From positions 1,240,001-1,304,000 of the forward strand of contig NZ_CP039964.1 of assembly GCF_005234135.1 (NCBI RefSeq): a stretch of DNA of 64,000 nt, in the 5' to 3' direction. Below, piece by piece: positions 46,464 through 57,022 of the stretch. Below the pieces are notes generated by a model that saw nothing but the letters and a program-made list of their open reading frames with translations, was not told the origin of the DNA and made no database searches. Positions within the stretch are counted from its first letter, which is position 1; the number at the start of each line of letters is the position of its first letter. A program made the position numbers and the translations under genes. Source of the DNA: Pseudorhodobacter turbinis. GTDB taxonomy: Bacteria; Pseudomonadota; Alphaproteobacteria; Rhodobacterales; Rhodobacteraceae.

Positions 46464-48062
46464 CTAGCGTGCATCGCGCAGGATCAGGTCAGCGCCTTTT
46501 TCTGCGATCATGAAAACGGCGGCCTGCGTGTTACCCGACACGATGGTCGGCATGATCGAGGCATCAACAACGCGCAGCCCCTCCACCCCGCGAACCTTCA
46601 GCGCGGGATCGGTGACGGAGGCCGCGTCACTCCCCATCCGGCAGGTGCCGCTGGCGTGATAGATCGTCTGGCCGTTCGCCCGCGCAAATTGCAACCAGTC
46701 GTCATCACTCTGGCAGGCCTCTCCGGGACTGATCTCATGCCCGCGATAGGCGTCCATCGGCGCTTGGGCCACCACGTCGCGTGTCATTTTCATGCCGTCG
46801 ACCATGGCGCGGCGATCCTCGGGGGTGGCAAGGAAATTGGGGCAAATCACCGGGGGCGTTTCAATCGTCGGTGCCGAAATATGCACCGTTCCGCGCGATT
46901 CCGGCCGCAGTTGCGTGACCCCGATCGTCATGCCGGGGCGCTTGTCCAGTTTACGCTCGGCTGCGTTGGCATAGCTGGCATGCAGGAAAAAAAGCTGCAC
47001 ATCCGGCCCGATTAAATCAGGCCGCGTGCGCAAGAAGCCATGCACAAGGCCGGTGCCATAGGTCAAGATCCCCTTACGCGTAAGCGCATATTGCAAGACC
47101 GATTTGACCAAGGACATCCCGCGCGTCATCTCATTAAGCGTGACGGGCTGGGTCACACGCCAGTTCATGCGAGTGCAGAAATGGTCGATGTAATTCGCAC
47201 CAACCCCCGGTGCGGCATGCACCACGTCAATCCCTGCTTTGCACAGAATCTCAGGATCACCGATGCCCGACAGCTCAAGCAGCTGCGGCGAATGGAAGGC
47301 CCCCGCTGCAAGGATCACCTCGGCATTGCAGTGTAGTGTCCGGGTCACGCCCTTTTGGCAGAGCTCGACCCCCGTGGCGCGCCCGCCTTCCAGCAGGATG
47401 CGGCGGGCCTGTGCGTCGGTCAGGATGGTCAGATTGGGGCGATCCCGCACCGGATCCAGATAGGCGGCGGCGGCGCTGACACGGCGGCCATCCTTTTGGT
47501 TCACTTGATAATAGCCAAAACCATCCTGTGACGGGCCGTTATAGTCGTCATTCTCGGGGTGGCCCGCCGCCTTTGCAGCCTCAATGAAGGCGCGCCCGAT
47601 TGCGGGACGTTCTTTGACCGTGGTCAGGGGCAAGGGGCCGCCGCGCGCGCGCAAATCGCCCTTGGCCTCGTCGTAATCCTCAATCTTTTTGAAAAAGGGC
47701 AGAACATCGTCAAATGACCAGCCGGTGCAGCCGCGCTGCGCCCAACCATCGAAATCCTGCGGCTGCCCGCGCACATAGATCATCCCGTTGATAAGGGTGG
47801 ACCCGCCTAACCCCTTGCCCTTGGGAATAGAGATCACGCGGTTCAAAGTCGCCTCTTCGGGCTGGCTGGTCAGCCGCCAGTTATGACGCGGATTGGTCAG
47901 TAATTTTGAAAAACCTGCCGGAATATCGACCCAGTGGCTCTGGCCTTTACGGCCTGCCTCTATCAGCGCGACGGTGTATTTGCCCGAGGCGCTCAGGCGG
48001 TTGGCAAGGACACAGCCTGCATTGCCGCCGCCGACGATGATATAGTCAAATCTATCAGTCAT
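46464..48062 (-). CDS. GMC-family FAD oxidoreductase (choline/alcohol dehydrogenase-like)
   Basis: 532 residues. FAD motif YIIVGGGNAGCVLANRL, GMC signature 1 GKGLGGSTLINGMIYVRG, signature 2 near GAFHSPQLLELSGIG, and the C-terminal catalytic His in TIYHASGTCRMG followed by the NTQAAVFMIAEKGAD helix. Enzymes of this family oxidise primary alcohols to aldehydes and pass electrons to the respiratory chain. Its start overlaps the FAD-linked oxidase gene by 8 bp. Confidence 0.9.
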   Translation of the reverse strand: MTDRFDYIIVGGGNAGCVLANRLSASGKYTVALIEAGRKGQSHWVDIPAGFSKLLTNPRHNWRLTSQPEEATLNRVISIPKGKGLGGSTLINGMIYVRGQPQDFDGWAQRGCTGWSFDDVLPFFKKIEDYDEAKGDLRARGGPLPLTTVKERPAIGRAFIEAAKAAGHPENDDYNGPSQDGFGYYQVNQKDGRRVSAAAAYLDPVRDRPNLTILTDAQARRILLEGGRATGVELCQKGVTRTLHCNAEVILAAGAFHSPQLLELSGIGDPEILCKAGIDVVHAAPGVGANYIDHFCTRMNWRVTQPVTLNEMTRGMSLVKSVLQYALTRKGILTYGTGLVHGFLRTRPDLIGPDVQLFFLHASYANAAERKLDKRPGMTIGVTQLRPESRGTVHISAPTIETPPVICPNFLATPEDRRAMVDGMKMTRDVVAQAPMDAYRGHEISPGEACQSDDDWLQFARANGQTIYHASGTCRMGSDAASVTDPALKVRGVEGLRVVDASIMPTIVSGNTQAAVFMIAEKGADLILRDAR

Positions 48063-49446
48063 GAAGGGGTACCACCTTGCCAGGATTCATCACGCCCATA
48101 GGGTCGAGCGCGCGTTTGATCCGATGTGTCAGGTCATGTTCGGGCGGGGTCGCCAATCGGGCCCATTCCGCAGTGCGGTATTGCCCCAGCCCATGTTCAG
48201 CCGAGATCGAGCCGTTATACCGTGCAACCATGTCATGCACCGCAGTATTGACGCGGGCGCTATCGGCCTTGGCAACATTCATCACGTTGTAATGCAGGTT
48301 GCCGTCGCCCAAATGGCCAAAGATATTGAGCCGCGCCTCGGGCACCATGCTGCGCAGCATTTTTCCGGTTTCTTGCAGAAAATCCGCGATCTCGGGGATC
48401 GGCACCGACAAATCATGCTTGATCGCGCCGCCCGCCTTGCCCTCGGCCTCGGTCAGGCTTTCACGCAGAGACCACAGCCCATCGGCCTGCGCTTCGGATT
48501 CCGCCAAAACGCCGTCCGTGGCCCAGCCCTCCTCGAAGGCTGCTTCCATCAGGGTTTCCATCGCCGTGCGCAGACCGGGCAAGGAGGACCCCGCTTCGAT
48601 CAGCAGATACCAATCGGCCCCTTTGACGGGGGCCTCTTGCCCCATATGCGTGGCCACAAGAGCAAGCCCGTCCCCCGAGATCAGCTCAAACGCGGAAAGC
48701 GCCTCACCGATATCGTCTTGGGCGCGGGCGTAAAGGCGCACCGCGGCGGCAATATCAGGCACCGAAATCAGCGCGGTTGTGCGGTGACGCGGCAAAGGCA
48801 CAAGGCGCAAAACAGCGGCCGTGATGATGCCAAGACTGCCTTCGGAGCCGATGAAAAGCTGTTTGAGGTCATATCCGGCGTTATCCTTGCGCAGATGGCG
48901 CAGCCGGTGAAGCACTTGCCCGTCCGGCAGAACCACCTCCAGCCCCAGCACCAATCCGCGCGTCATGCCATAGCGCAGCACATCAACGCCGCCTGCGTTT
49001 GTCGCAATCAGGCCACCAATGCGGGCAGAGCCTTCGGCGGCGAGGCTGATGGGCAAAAGGCGGTTCTCTGCCGCCGCTGCCTCTTTTGCTGTTTGCAAGA
49101 TCACGCCTGCTTCCAGCTCTACCGTCATGCCGATGGAGTCGATCCGGCGGATGGCTGTCATCCGGTCCAATGAAATTACCACCTGACGGCCGCTATCGTC
49201 TGGCGTGGCCCCACCGGCAAGGCCGGTATTGCCACCTTGCGGCACGATACCCACCCCCGCCCCGACACAGGCGACAACTGATTTTGCAACCTCGGCCGTA
49301 TTGGCAGGGCGCAGCACGCAAAGCGGTTTGCCATGGAACATATCCCGCCAATCACTGGCATAACCGGCCATATCCGCACCGGTCAGCACGGCGCTATCAC
49401 CGCAAATGCTGCGCAGCATTTCCAGTAAAGGGCCAGCATCTTGCAT
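48055..49446 (-). CDS. FAD-linked D-2-hydroxyacid dehydrogenase (GlcD/D-2-hydroxyglutarate DH type)
   Basis: 463 residues. FAD-binding type 4 (PCMH) domain with VLRPANTAEVAK, IVPQGGNTGLAGGATP and FIGSEGSLGIITAAVLRL. The C-terminal FAD-oxidase domain has KHDLSVPIPEIADF, LNIFGHLGDGNLHYNV and ISAEHGLGQYR (metal- and substrate-binding His residues). Relatives oxidise D-lactate, glycolate or D-2-hydroxyglutarate to the 2-oxoacid, which would suit the 2-oxoacid E1 encoded downstream. The start overlaps the AroE-like gene's stop by 1 bp (TGATG). Confidence 0.88.
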   Translation of the reverse strand: MQDAGPLLEMLRSICGDSAVLTGADMAGYASDWRDMFHGKPLCVLRPANTAEVAKSVVACVGAGVGIVPQGGNTGLAGGATPDDSGRQVVISLDRMTAIRRIDSIGMTVELEAGVILQTAKEAAAAENRLLPISLAAEGSARIGGLIATNAGGVDVLRYGMTRGLVLGLEVVLPDGQVLHRLRHLRKDNAGYDLKQLFIGSEGSLGIITAAVLRLVPLPRHRTTALISVPDIAAAVRLYARAQDDIGEALSAFELISGDGLALVATHMGQEAPVKGADWYLLIEAGSSLPGLRTAMETLMEAAFEEGWATDGVLAESEAQADGLWSLRESLTEAEGKAGGAIKHDLSVPIPEIADFLQETGKMLRSMVPEARLNIFGHLGDGNLHYNVMNVAKADSARVNTAVHDMVARYNGSISAEHGLGQYRTAEWARLATPPEHDLTHRIKRALDPMGVMNPGKVVPLHD

Positions 49447-50240
49447 CAGAGCGCACCCATGAAATCAGCCATAAGACGGGCCTGTGATTGCAACATCGGG
49501 AGGCCCGGATGGGTGCGTGCGCCAGCCTTTTCAGCGGCCGCCAAAAGGGGGGTGACGGCAGGCTCCATAATCGCCTCGGCGACAAGCTGCCCCTTATGCA
49601 ACTGGGATATATCAAGCGGCAAGGCATCGCCTTCACGCATCCCAAGCGAAGTCGCATTGACCACCAGATCCGCCCCCGCAACAGCGCTGGCATCGGTCGA
49701 AAGAACAAGCTTCGGATAGACGCGCCCCACGGCATCCGCCAGATCACGCGCGCGCGCCTCGGTGCGGTTGGCGATGGTAAGCGCGGCAATCCCCGCATCG
49801 GCCAACGCAAAGGCGATGGCACTGGCAGCACCACCAGCACCCGCAAGGATAACCTTCATACCTTCGGGGTCATGCCCCGCGCCGCGCAACCCCTCGACAA
49901 AGCCGATGCCATCAAGGATCGCACCGGTCAGCTTGCCATCTGCATCACGGCGGATGCAGTTGACAGCACCAACCATACGCGCCTGATCGGTAAGATCATC
50001 ACACAGCGCGGGGATCACCGTTTTATGCGGAACGGTGACGATGATGCCCGACAGGCTTTGGATTTGACGCAAACCGCGGACCGCGTCTTCCAGCCCTTCG
50101 GGGGCCACATGCAGCGGCACCAGCACGCCGTCATGGCCGATCTCGGTAAAAAGGGCGTTCATCACCTGCGGGGTTTTAACGTGGTGAATGGGGTCGGCAA
50201 GAATGCCGTATACGCGGGTGTTACCAGTAATTTCGTTCAT
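49446..50240 (-). CDS. Shikimate/quinate dehydrogenase-family protein (AroE paralogue)
   Basis: 264 residues of AroE fold. The catalytic Lys (IVTVPHK), Asn (GAVNCIRR) and Asp (LDGIGFVEGL) are present, with the NADP-site glycine loop GAGGAASAI and C-terminal GLPMLQSQARL. The N-terminal carboxylate-binding segment, normally S-x-S-P, reads HVKTP: the first Ser is Val and the second is Thr. A housekeeping biosynthetic AroE is therefore unlikely. A catabolic enzyme for quinate, shikimate or a neutral analogue fits better. It sits inside a catabolic operon. Confidence 0.85.
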   Translation of the reverse strand: MNEITGNTRVYGILADPIHHVKTPQVMNALFTEIGHDGVLVPLHVAPEGLEDAVRGLRQIQSLSGIIVTVPHKTVIPALCDDLTDQARMVGAVNCIRRDADGKLTGAILDGIGFVEGLRGAGHDPEGMKVILAGAGGAASAIAFALADAGIAALTIANRTEARARDLADAVGRVYPKLVLSTDASAVAGADLVVNATSLGMREGDALPLDISQLHKGQLVAEAIMEPAVTPLLAAAEKAGARTHPGLPMLQSQARLMADFMGAL

Positions 50241-50272
50241 GTAATTGCCTTATATCTATCCGAGGCCATGCC

Positions 50273-51082
50273 TCACGTCATGTAAAGCCCGCCGGCAACA
50301 TCAATGGTTTGCCCGGTGACAAAGCTGGATTCGCTAGAGGTGAGCCAAAGCGCGGTATCGGCAACCTCGGCGGGTTGGCCAAGCCGCGCCATTGGCGTCA
50401 GGCGGATCTGTTCGTCATTGGCGACTTTGCCTGCGCCCGCGACCATAGGTGTCTCAATCCGGCCGGGAGCCAGCGCGTTGACGCGGATGCCAAAAGGGCC
50501 AAGCTCCGCCGCGAGGTGGATGGTAAACCCGACGATGGCCGATTTCGTGGCGGCGTAATGGCTTGCCACGATGGGGGAATGGGTCTTGCCCGCAACCGAG
50601 GACATATTGACGATCCAGCCGCGCCCCGCCTCGCGCATCGCGGGGGTCAGCGCCCGGATGGTGTTAAAGCTGCCGTTCAGATTCACATCAACAACGCGCC
50701 GCCATTCGGCAGGGTCCATCTGCCAAACACCATGCGGTTTGCCGTCATGTTTGGGGGAAATACCGGCGTTATTGATGACCGTATCAAAAGGCGCACCCAG
50801 ATCGCGGCCCGCCTTGGCCAATGTGCCCTCTACGGCGTCCCAATCGGCGACATCAAGCGGCAACGGCACGGCACGGCCAAAGCCCGCTTGGGCGATCAGG
50901 GCCGATGTTTCGGCAATGGCCTCGGCGTTCATATCCGCGACACCGACAACAGCGCCGCGCCGGGCAAAGCCGAGCGCGATGGCGCGGCCGATCCCGTTGC
51001 CCGCGCCGGTCACCAGAACATGACGACCGGCATGGCTGGGCCGCGTGTCCAGCGCCTCGGGGGTAATCTCGTGACGTTCCAT
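50273..51082 (-). CDS. Short-chain dehydrogenase/reductase (SDR) 3
   Basis: 269 residues. VTGAGNGIGRAIALGFARRG cofactor loop, ADMNAE (NAD-type), Ser in NMSSVAG, YAATK, and FVTGQTIDVAGGLYMT at the end. It begins 3 nt after the ABC ATPase gene, linking transport and catabolism in one transcript. Substrate unknown. Confidence 0.87.
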   Translation of the reverse strand: MERHEITPEALDTRPSHAGRHVLVTGAGNGIGRAIALGFARRGAVVGVADMNAEAIAETSALIAQAGFGRAVPLPLDVADWDAVEGTLAKAGRDLGAPFDTVINNAGISPKHDGKPHGVWQMDPAEWRRVVDVNLNGSFNTIRALTPAMREAGRGWIVNMSSVAGKTHSPIVASHYAATKSAIVGFTIHLAAELGPFGIRVNALAPGRIETPMVAGAGKVANDEQIRLTPMARLGQPAEVADTALWLTSSESSFVTGQTIDVAGGLYMT

Positions 51083-51085
51083 ACT

Positions 51086-51782
<697 letters not shown>

Positions 51783-51790
<8 letters not shown>

Positions 51791-53585
51791 GGGTAAACTC
51801 CTTGCCCAGATAGGCTTCGATCACTTGGGGGTCTTCGACCACGGCGCGCGGCTTGCCCTCGGCGATGACCTCACCGGAACTGAGCACGATAACATGGTCC
51901 GAAAGGGACATGACGGCCTGCATCACATGTTCGATCGCGATGATCGACACGCCCTCGTCGCGGATAGATAGCATCAGGTCGATGGCGCGGCGCACGTCGG
52001 ATTGGTTGATGCCTGCCATAACTTCATCCAGCAACAGCACGCGCGGCTCCATTGCCATAACTCGGGCGACCTCCAGCCGTTTGAGGCCACCGATGGTCAG
52101 GGAGGATGCCTCGGCGTGAAGATATGGCGCGAGGCCCATCTTTTCGGCGGTGCGCCGTGCCGCAGCCCGCGCATCATCGACATGCGGATAGCGGTGGAAA
52201 GCGCCGACCATGATGTTTTCCTCAACCGTCATCGCGGCAAAGGGTTGCACGATCTGGAACGTCCGCCCGACACCCAAGGTCGCGAAATCGGCGGGGTTGG
52301 TGGGGGAATGCCATTTGCCATCCGGTCCCTTCACCTCAACCGTGCCGCTATCGGCATCAAGAAAGCCCGAAATCATGTTGAACAGCGTGGTCTTGCCCGC
52401 CCCGTTGGGACCGATCAGGCCAAGGATCTCTCCCTCACGCAGGGTGAAGGACACATCATTGGTCACATGCAAACCACCAAAGTGTTTGTTGAGGTTGCGC
52501 ACGCGCATAATCTCTTCGCCCGGCTCTGGCGGGGTGAAGGTGCGCACCTCATCAGGGGTGGAAATCTCGGCGGCTTGGGTGCCGGTGGTGGCCGTGCGTG
52601 ATGTAAACCAGCGCCCGACAAGGCCCATCAAACCGTTGGGAATAAAGATCACGACCAGCACCAGAACAGCGCCATAAACGAAGCCGTGCAGGCCGATCGC
52701 CTCGGCCCCCAAGGCACCGCGCGCAAATTCCGTCAGCGGGACCAGAAGAACCGCCCCCAGCAGCGGCCCAAAGACCGTGCCAAGCCCGCCAATCAGGGCG
52801 AACATCGCGATCTGGATCGAAAAGGCGAGGGAAAAGGCGGACTCCGGCTCAATAAACGTCAGATACATGCCGTGGAATGTGCCCATCATCGCCGTCAGAG
52901 CAGCCGAGATGGAAACCGCAAACAGACGTACTTTGACAGTGCCAACACCGGCTGCACGCGCTGCAGATTCACGCTCGCGGGTGGCAACCAGCTGGAAGCC
53001 AAGGCGGTGTGAGCGGATCCACCATGCCACCGCAAGGATGAAACACATCATCCCGAAAGCGATGATCAGGGCGGGCAGACGTTCCCGGAAAACCATCCAC
53101 TCCCAGCCGATATTCAGCGGGATCATCATGCCCGTCGCACCGCCGGTAAAGTCACGGAAATGCAGGGCGAGGACGCGAAACACTTCCAAAAGGGCGATAG
53201 TCGACAGGGCAAAGAAAGGCCCGTGCAGACGGAAACAAGGATAGCTGATGATGGCGGCAACCGCAGCCGCGATGCCCGCACCGGCGAACATGCCGATCCA
53301 CGGCGAGATGCCGATATTGGTCAGCATGATGCCCGCATAAGCGCCGATCCCGTAAAAGATCGCATGGCCCAGTGACAGCTGCCCGGCAAATCCGCCGACG
53401 ATGTTCCAAGCGGTGGACAAGCCCGCAAAAATACAGATCGTGATAAAGATGTGATAGACGAACTGGTCATCAATGATGACCGGCGTGATGAAAATAGCAG
53501 CCAGCAGTGCGGCCATTGCGATGGCACCGGCAGTGCGCTTGGCCGTTTTGGCGGCGGGTTTTGGGGTGTTGGTCTGGTCTGTCAT
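51783..53585 (-). CDS. Fused HAAT ABC permease-ATPase (LivM-LivG)
   Basis: 600 residues combining two usual subunits. Residues 1-330 are a LivM-type permease with about ten helices and the conserved LSLGHAIFYGIGAYAG and GGLGTVFGPLLGA. A linker rich in Pro/Thr follows. Residues 355-600 are a LivG ATPase: Walker A LIGPNGAGKTTLFNMISG, signature LTIGGLKRLEVARVMA, Walker B VLLLDEVMAG. No frameshift is seen, so the fusion looks native. It overlaps both neighbouring genes. Confidence 0.92.
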
Positions 53586-54478
53586 GATACATGCGACAGC
53601 TTCAGTCGCCCTCCGAACAGGCCCTGCGGACGCAGGATTAGAATAAGAAGAAAGACACCGAACACTGCGACTTCGCGCATGTCAGAACCGATGTAGAAAC
53701 CCGAAAGGCTGTCAATCAAACCGATGATCATCGCCCCGAGGAAAGCCCCCCCGATAGAGCCGAGACCACCAAGAACCACGACGACAAAGGCCGTCAGCAC
53801 GAAATACGTCCCGATCCCCGGCGAGGTCGGATAAAGCGGTGCGACGAGGCAGGCGGCAAGACCCACGCAAGCGGCCCCAAGACCAAAGGTGATCATGTAA
53901 ACACGGCTCACGTTGATGCCCATAAGCTGGGCTGCGGCGCGGTTTTGGGCGACGGCGCGAATGCCCCGCCCTGCCCGTGTGCGCTGCATAAAGAAGTGCA
54001 GTCCGATGACCAGTGCGGTGGCGACACCGAACATGACGATCTGCCCGACCAGCATACGGACAGGCCCGATTTCAATCGCGGTGCGCAAGCCGTAGGCGGG
54101 CGTGGCGGCGATATCAGCCCCGAAAAGCAACAGCGCCAGATTGATCAGCGCAGTCGAAAGGCCGACGGTGGCGAAAATCTGAATGTCGTGATTGCGCGCC
54201 GACATAAGCGGCTCAATCAGCAGTTTTTGCGTCAGCATCCCCAGCACGAAAAGCAAGGGCACCACCGCAACAACCGCAGCATAGGGGTGCAGGCCCAAGC
54301 GTGAGCTAATCAGAAATGTAGCATACATCCCGATCATCAGAAATTCGCCATGGGCGAAATTCACCACCTTCACGATGCCAAAAATAAGCGTCAGGCCAAC
54401 GCTGGTGATGGCAAAAAGCCCACCCAACAGCAGGCCGTTCACCACGACTTGAAGAAACACGTCCATCGACATTCCCAC
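53582..54478 (-). CDS. HAAT-family ABC permease (LivH type)
   Basis: 298 residues, eight or so helices, with GLLLGGLFAITSVGLTLIFG, VNFAHGEFLMIGMY and VVVLGGLGSIGGAFLGAMII, the conserved LivH blocks. It starts 72 nt after the binding-protein gene. That gap can form a GC-rich stem (54491-54515) that may tune expression between the abundant binding protein and the permeases. Confidence 0.92.
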   Translation of the reverse strand: MGMSMDVFLQVVVNGLLLGGLFAITSVGLTLIFGIVKVVNFAHGEFLMIGMYATFLISSRLGLHPYAAVVAVVPLLFVLGMLTQKLLIEPLMSARNHDIQIFATVGLSTALINLALLLFGADIAATPAYGLRTAIEIGPVRMLVGQIVMFGVATALVIGLHFFMQRTRAGRGIRAVAQNRAAAQLMGINVSRVYMITFGLGAACVGLAACLVAPLYPTSPGIGTYFVLTAFVVVVLGGLGSIGGAFLGAMIIGLIDSLSGFYIGSDMREVAVFGVFLLILILRPQGLFGGRLKLSHVS

Positions 54479-54550
54479 CTTGTCCAGAATGTGGGCGGCC
54501 CGTTCAAGGCCCGCCCCGTTTACCCCTTTACGGGATCATTGATTTTGGGA

Positions 54551-55756
54551 TCAGTTCCGGCTGCGCAGTTCAGCAGCAGCAGCATCGTCGGGATAGACTG
54601 TCACCAGCTTGCCGTCTTGCCATTGCAGACCCATCATGCGGGCGCGCTCGTTCTGGTTATTTTCGCCGAACTTCACACCGTAGCCCGCAGCGGTCGTGCC
54701 TTCGGGGATGTCGATGGCCGAAACCGCCTCTACGATCGTATCCGCGTCAAAGCCGTCAGCAGCGTTCAACGATTGCAGCACAGCCATCGCGCCAACATAG
54801 TTAGTCAAGGAGTGACCGGAGCGCGGCTCGGTGCCATATTTGGCCTGATAGGCTGCAAGGAAATCATCGATACCGGGGGTAAATTCCTTGTTCACGACGT
54901 ATTGCGTGAAGTCGGCATTCAACACACCTTCGATGATGTCATGGCCCACTGCGTCGGCTGTTGGCTGGGTAGAATAACCGCCACCGCCACCAATGATTGC
55001 CAGCGGGCTAAACCCTGCCTCATGTGCTTGCTGCAAAAACAGGACCGAGTCGTTCTGATATGAGGTCTGCAATACCACGTCGACTTCACGCTGCTTGAGG
55101 TCCAGCACGATGGACGACATATCAACCGTAGAGGCAGGATAGGCCAGCGACGTCACGATGTTCAGCCCGTTCTCTTCGGCAAAACGCTTTTCATGGCCGG
55201 AAACCGAGGAGCCATAGCTGCTATCTTCATAGATAATAGCGATCTTCAGATCACCCGGCGCCTTACCGGCTGCAGGCGCGACCTTGTCGATGATCATGTT
55301 GATAACGGTATCGGCCATATCCTCGGCGGTCGGGTTGACCCGAAAGAGATATTGCAACCCACGGCCCGTAACCTCATCCGCCACGGCGCCCAGCTCAAAA
55401 TAAGGGATGCCGGACAGCTCGGCCACTTGGCTGGCCGCGATAGAGCGCGAGGAGGAATAGGAGCCGAAGATCGCCTTGACGCCCTCGCGGGAAATCAGGC
55501 GACGGGCCTCACCGATGGCTTGGTTGTTGTCGACAGCATCGCCGCGCTCCAGCACGATCTGCTCACCCTGCACACCGCCGGTGGCGTTGATCTCATCCAC
55601 TGCCAGCTCCAGCCCGCGCGCGGATTCTTCGCCCAAAAGCGCCAGCTGGCCGCTGAACGGGTAAAGCGCGCCGAAGGTCACATCAGCATAGGCGGCCTGA
55701 GCGCCCAAAATGGCACCAGCAGCAGCTGTCATCTTCAAAATATTGTTCAATTTCAT
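54551..55756 (-). CDS. HAAT-family substrate-binding protein (LivK type), displaced from its promoter by an IS
   Basis: 401 residues with a signal peptide (GAILGAQAAYA) and the type I periplasmic-binding fold: FGALYPFSGQLALLGEE, ELAVDEINATGG, SGIPYFELGAVADEV. An IS3-family element sits immediately upstream: its 4-bp duplication includes the first two bases of the ATG. The gene's own ribosome binding site (GGGAGG) is now on the far side of the IS, at 56969-56974. The IS end supplies AAAAAGGGGGC about 11 nt before the ATG, which may serve as a substitute. The coding sequence itself is intact. Confidence 0.92.
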   Translation of the reverse strand: MKLNNILKMTAAAGAILGAQAAYADVTFGALYPFSGQLALLGEESARGLELAVDEINATGGVQGEQIVLERGDAVDNNQAIGEARRLISREGVKAIFGSYSSSRSIAASQVAELSGIPYFELGAVADEVTGRGLQYLFRVNPTAEDMADTVINMIIDKVAPAAGKAPGDLKIAIIYEDSSYGSSVSGHEKRFAEENGLNIVTSLAYPASTVDMSSIVLDLKQREVDVVLQTSYQNDSVLFLQQAHEAGFSPLAIIGGGGGYSTQPTADAVGHDIIEGVLNADFTQYVVNKEFTPGIDDFLAAYQAKYGTEPRSGHSLTNYVGAMAVLQSLNAADGFDADTIVEAVSAIDIPEGTTAAGYGVKFGENNQNERARMMGLQWQDGKLVTVYPDDAAAAELRSRN

Positions 55757-55797
55757 TGGGTAATCGCCCCCTTTTTAACGGGGTGCATCTGTAGAAC

Positions 55798-56766
55798 TTA
55801 CGCGGCCATTTTCAGTTTCATAGCGGGTGTGATGCCGCCGATGCCCATGTTCGGGCGGTCGTTGTTATATGTCCAGAGCCATTGTGTGGCCTGATCCTGA
55901 GCCTCCTCGATGCTTTCGATGATGTATTGATCCAGCCATTCATGCCGAACCGTCCGGTTGTAGCGCTCGACATAGGCGTTCTGCTGGGGCTGTCCGGGTT
56001 GGATGTGCTGGATCGTAACACTATGTTTCTCAGCCCATTTTCTCAGTGTTTCGCTGATATATTCCGGCCCATTGTCGACCCTGATCGTGCCCGGTTTTCC
56101 GCGCCATTCGATAATGCGATCAAGGCTGCGGATGACCCGTTCGGCAGGGAGCGAGAAATCAACCTCGATCCCCAGCCCTTCGCGGTTGAAGTCGTCCAAC
56201 ACATTCAAAAGCCGAAAAGCCCTGCCGTCGCCGAGGCGATCCGCCATGAAGTCCATGGACCAGGTCACATTCGGTCTGTTCGGGACCGCCAGAACGTCAG
56301 GCTTCTCCCGTTTCAGCCGCTTGCGCGGCTTGATGCGCAGGTTCAGTTCCAGCTCACAGTAGATCCGGTAGACCCGCTTGTGGTTCCACGGATGCCCCTT
56401 CACGTTGCGCAAATGCAGGAAACACAGGCCAAATCCCCAAGTCTTGCGCGCATCCGTCAGCCCTGTCAGCAGATCGGCGATCACCTCGTTCTCGTCTTTC
56501 AGCTTCGGGCTGTAACGATAGCAGGTCTCGCTGACCTCGAAGGCCCGGCACGCCAGCGCGATGCTGACGCCCCGTCGCTCTACCGCCGTTTCGGCCATCT
56601 CGCGGCGCTGAGATGGCCCCGTTACTTTTTTCCGAGGGCTTCCTTCAATAAGTCCGCCTGCATGCTCAGATCTGCATACATCCGCTTCAGCCTGCGGTTC
56701 TCTTCCTCCATGGCTTTCATCTGGCTGACCATGGATGCATCCATGCCACCATACTTCGCACGCCAT
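55798..56766 (-). CDS. IS3-family transposase OrfB frame, copy 2
   Basis: Same DDE catalytic frame as copy 1 ([28 protein letters not shown]). Expressed as OrfAB through the A AAA AAG slippery site near 56630. Confidence 0.88.
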   Translation of the reverse strand: MACEVWWHGCIHGQPDESHGGREPQAEADVCRSEHAGGLIEGSPRKKVTGPSQRREMAETAVERRGVSIALACRAFEVSETCYRYSPKLKDENEVIADLLTGLTDARKTWGFGLCFLHLRNVKGHPWNHKRVYRIYCELELNLRIKPRKRLKREKPDVLAVPNRPNVTWSMDFMADRLGDGRAFRLLNVLDDFNREGLGIEVDFSLPAERVIRSLDRIIEWRGKPGTIRVDNGPEYISETLRKWAEKHSVTIQHIQPGQPQQNAYVERYNRTVRHEWLDQYIIESIEEAQDQATQWLWTYNNDRPNMGIGGITPAMKLKMAA

Positions 56767-56885
56767 TTGTAAAACGACGCATTGCTCATGCCATGTTCAC
56801 GGCAAAGCTCGGCCACCGGCACACCACCTTCGGCTTGGCGCAGGATCGCAAGGATCTGGGGTTCGCTATATCTGGTCATTTTCAT
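56622..56885 (-). CDS. IS3-family transposase OrfA, copy 2
   Basis: The 87-residue OrfA is identical to the one at 1489-1752: helix-turn-helix plus C-terminal coiled helix. The ribosome binding site AGGAG precedes the ATG. Confidence 0.9.
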   Translation of the reverse strand: MKMTRYSEPQILAILRQAEGGVPVAELCREHGMSNASFYKWRAKYGGMDASMVSQMKAMEEENRRLKRMYADLSMQADLLKEALGKK

Positions 56886-56968
56886 TCAAAATCTCCTCGT
56901 TCATCTTGCCGAGAAAATTCTACTTCCGCAGCCCCTTACTTTCGGGGGGGATTACCATTGGATTATAT

Positions 56969-56974
56969 CCTCCC
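56969..56974 (-). promoter_or_regulatory. Orphaned ribosome binding site of the livK-like gene
   Basis: GGGAGG on the minus strand. If the IS and one ATTG copy are removed, it lies about 10 nt before the ATG at 55756. This shows the pre-insertion arrangement and that the qor-like and binding-protein genes were adjacent. Confidence 0.75.
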
Positions 56975-57022
56975 TTGGGTTTCGTATAAGCAAGCGACAC
57001 TCCTCTGTGCCGCCCGCCTTGG

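Larger units (their letters stand above)
55759..56956 (-). mobile_element. IS3-family (IS407-type) insertion sequence, copy 2
   Basis: 1198 bp with a perfect 4-bp target duplication ATTG (55755-55758 and 56957-56960), as expected for the IS407 group. The predicted proteins are the same as copy 1. Inverted relative to copy 1. Inserted between the quinone oxidoreductase and binding-protein genes of one operon. Confidence 0.95.

Noticed and set aside
54479..54550. Rho-independent terminator between the binding-protein and LivH-like genes
   Set aside because: The GC-rich stem is imperfect and no T-run follows on the coding strand; at most a weak attenuating stem.
55882..56772. 296-codon plus-strand open frame across IS407-type copy 2, also present in copy 1
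   Set aside because: It is the antisense of the transposase OrfB frame, repeated only because the IS is repeated.
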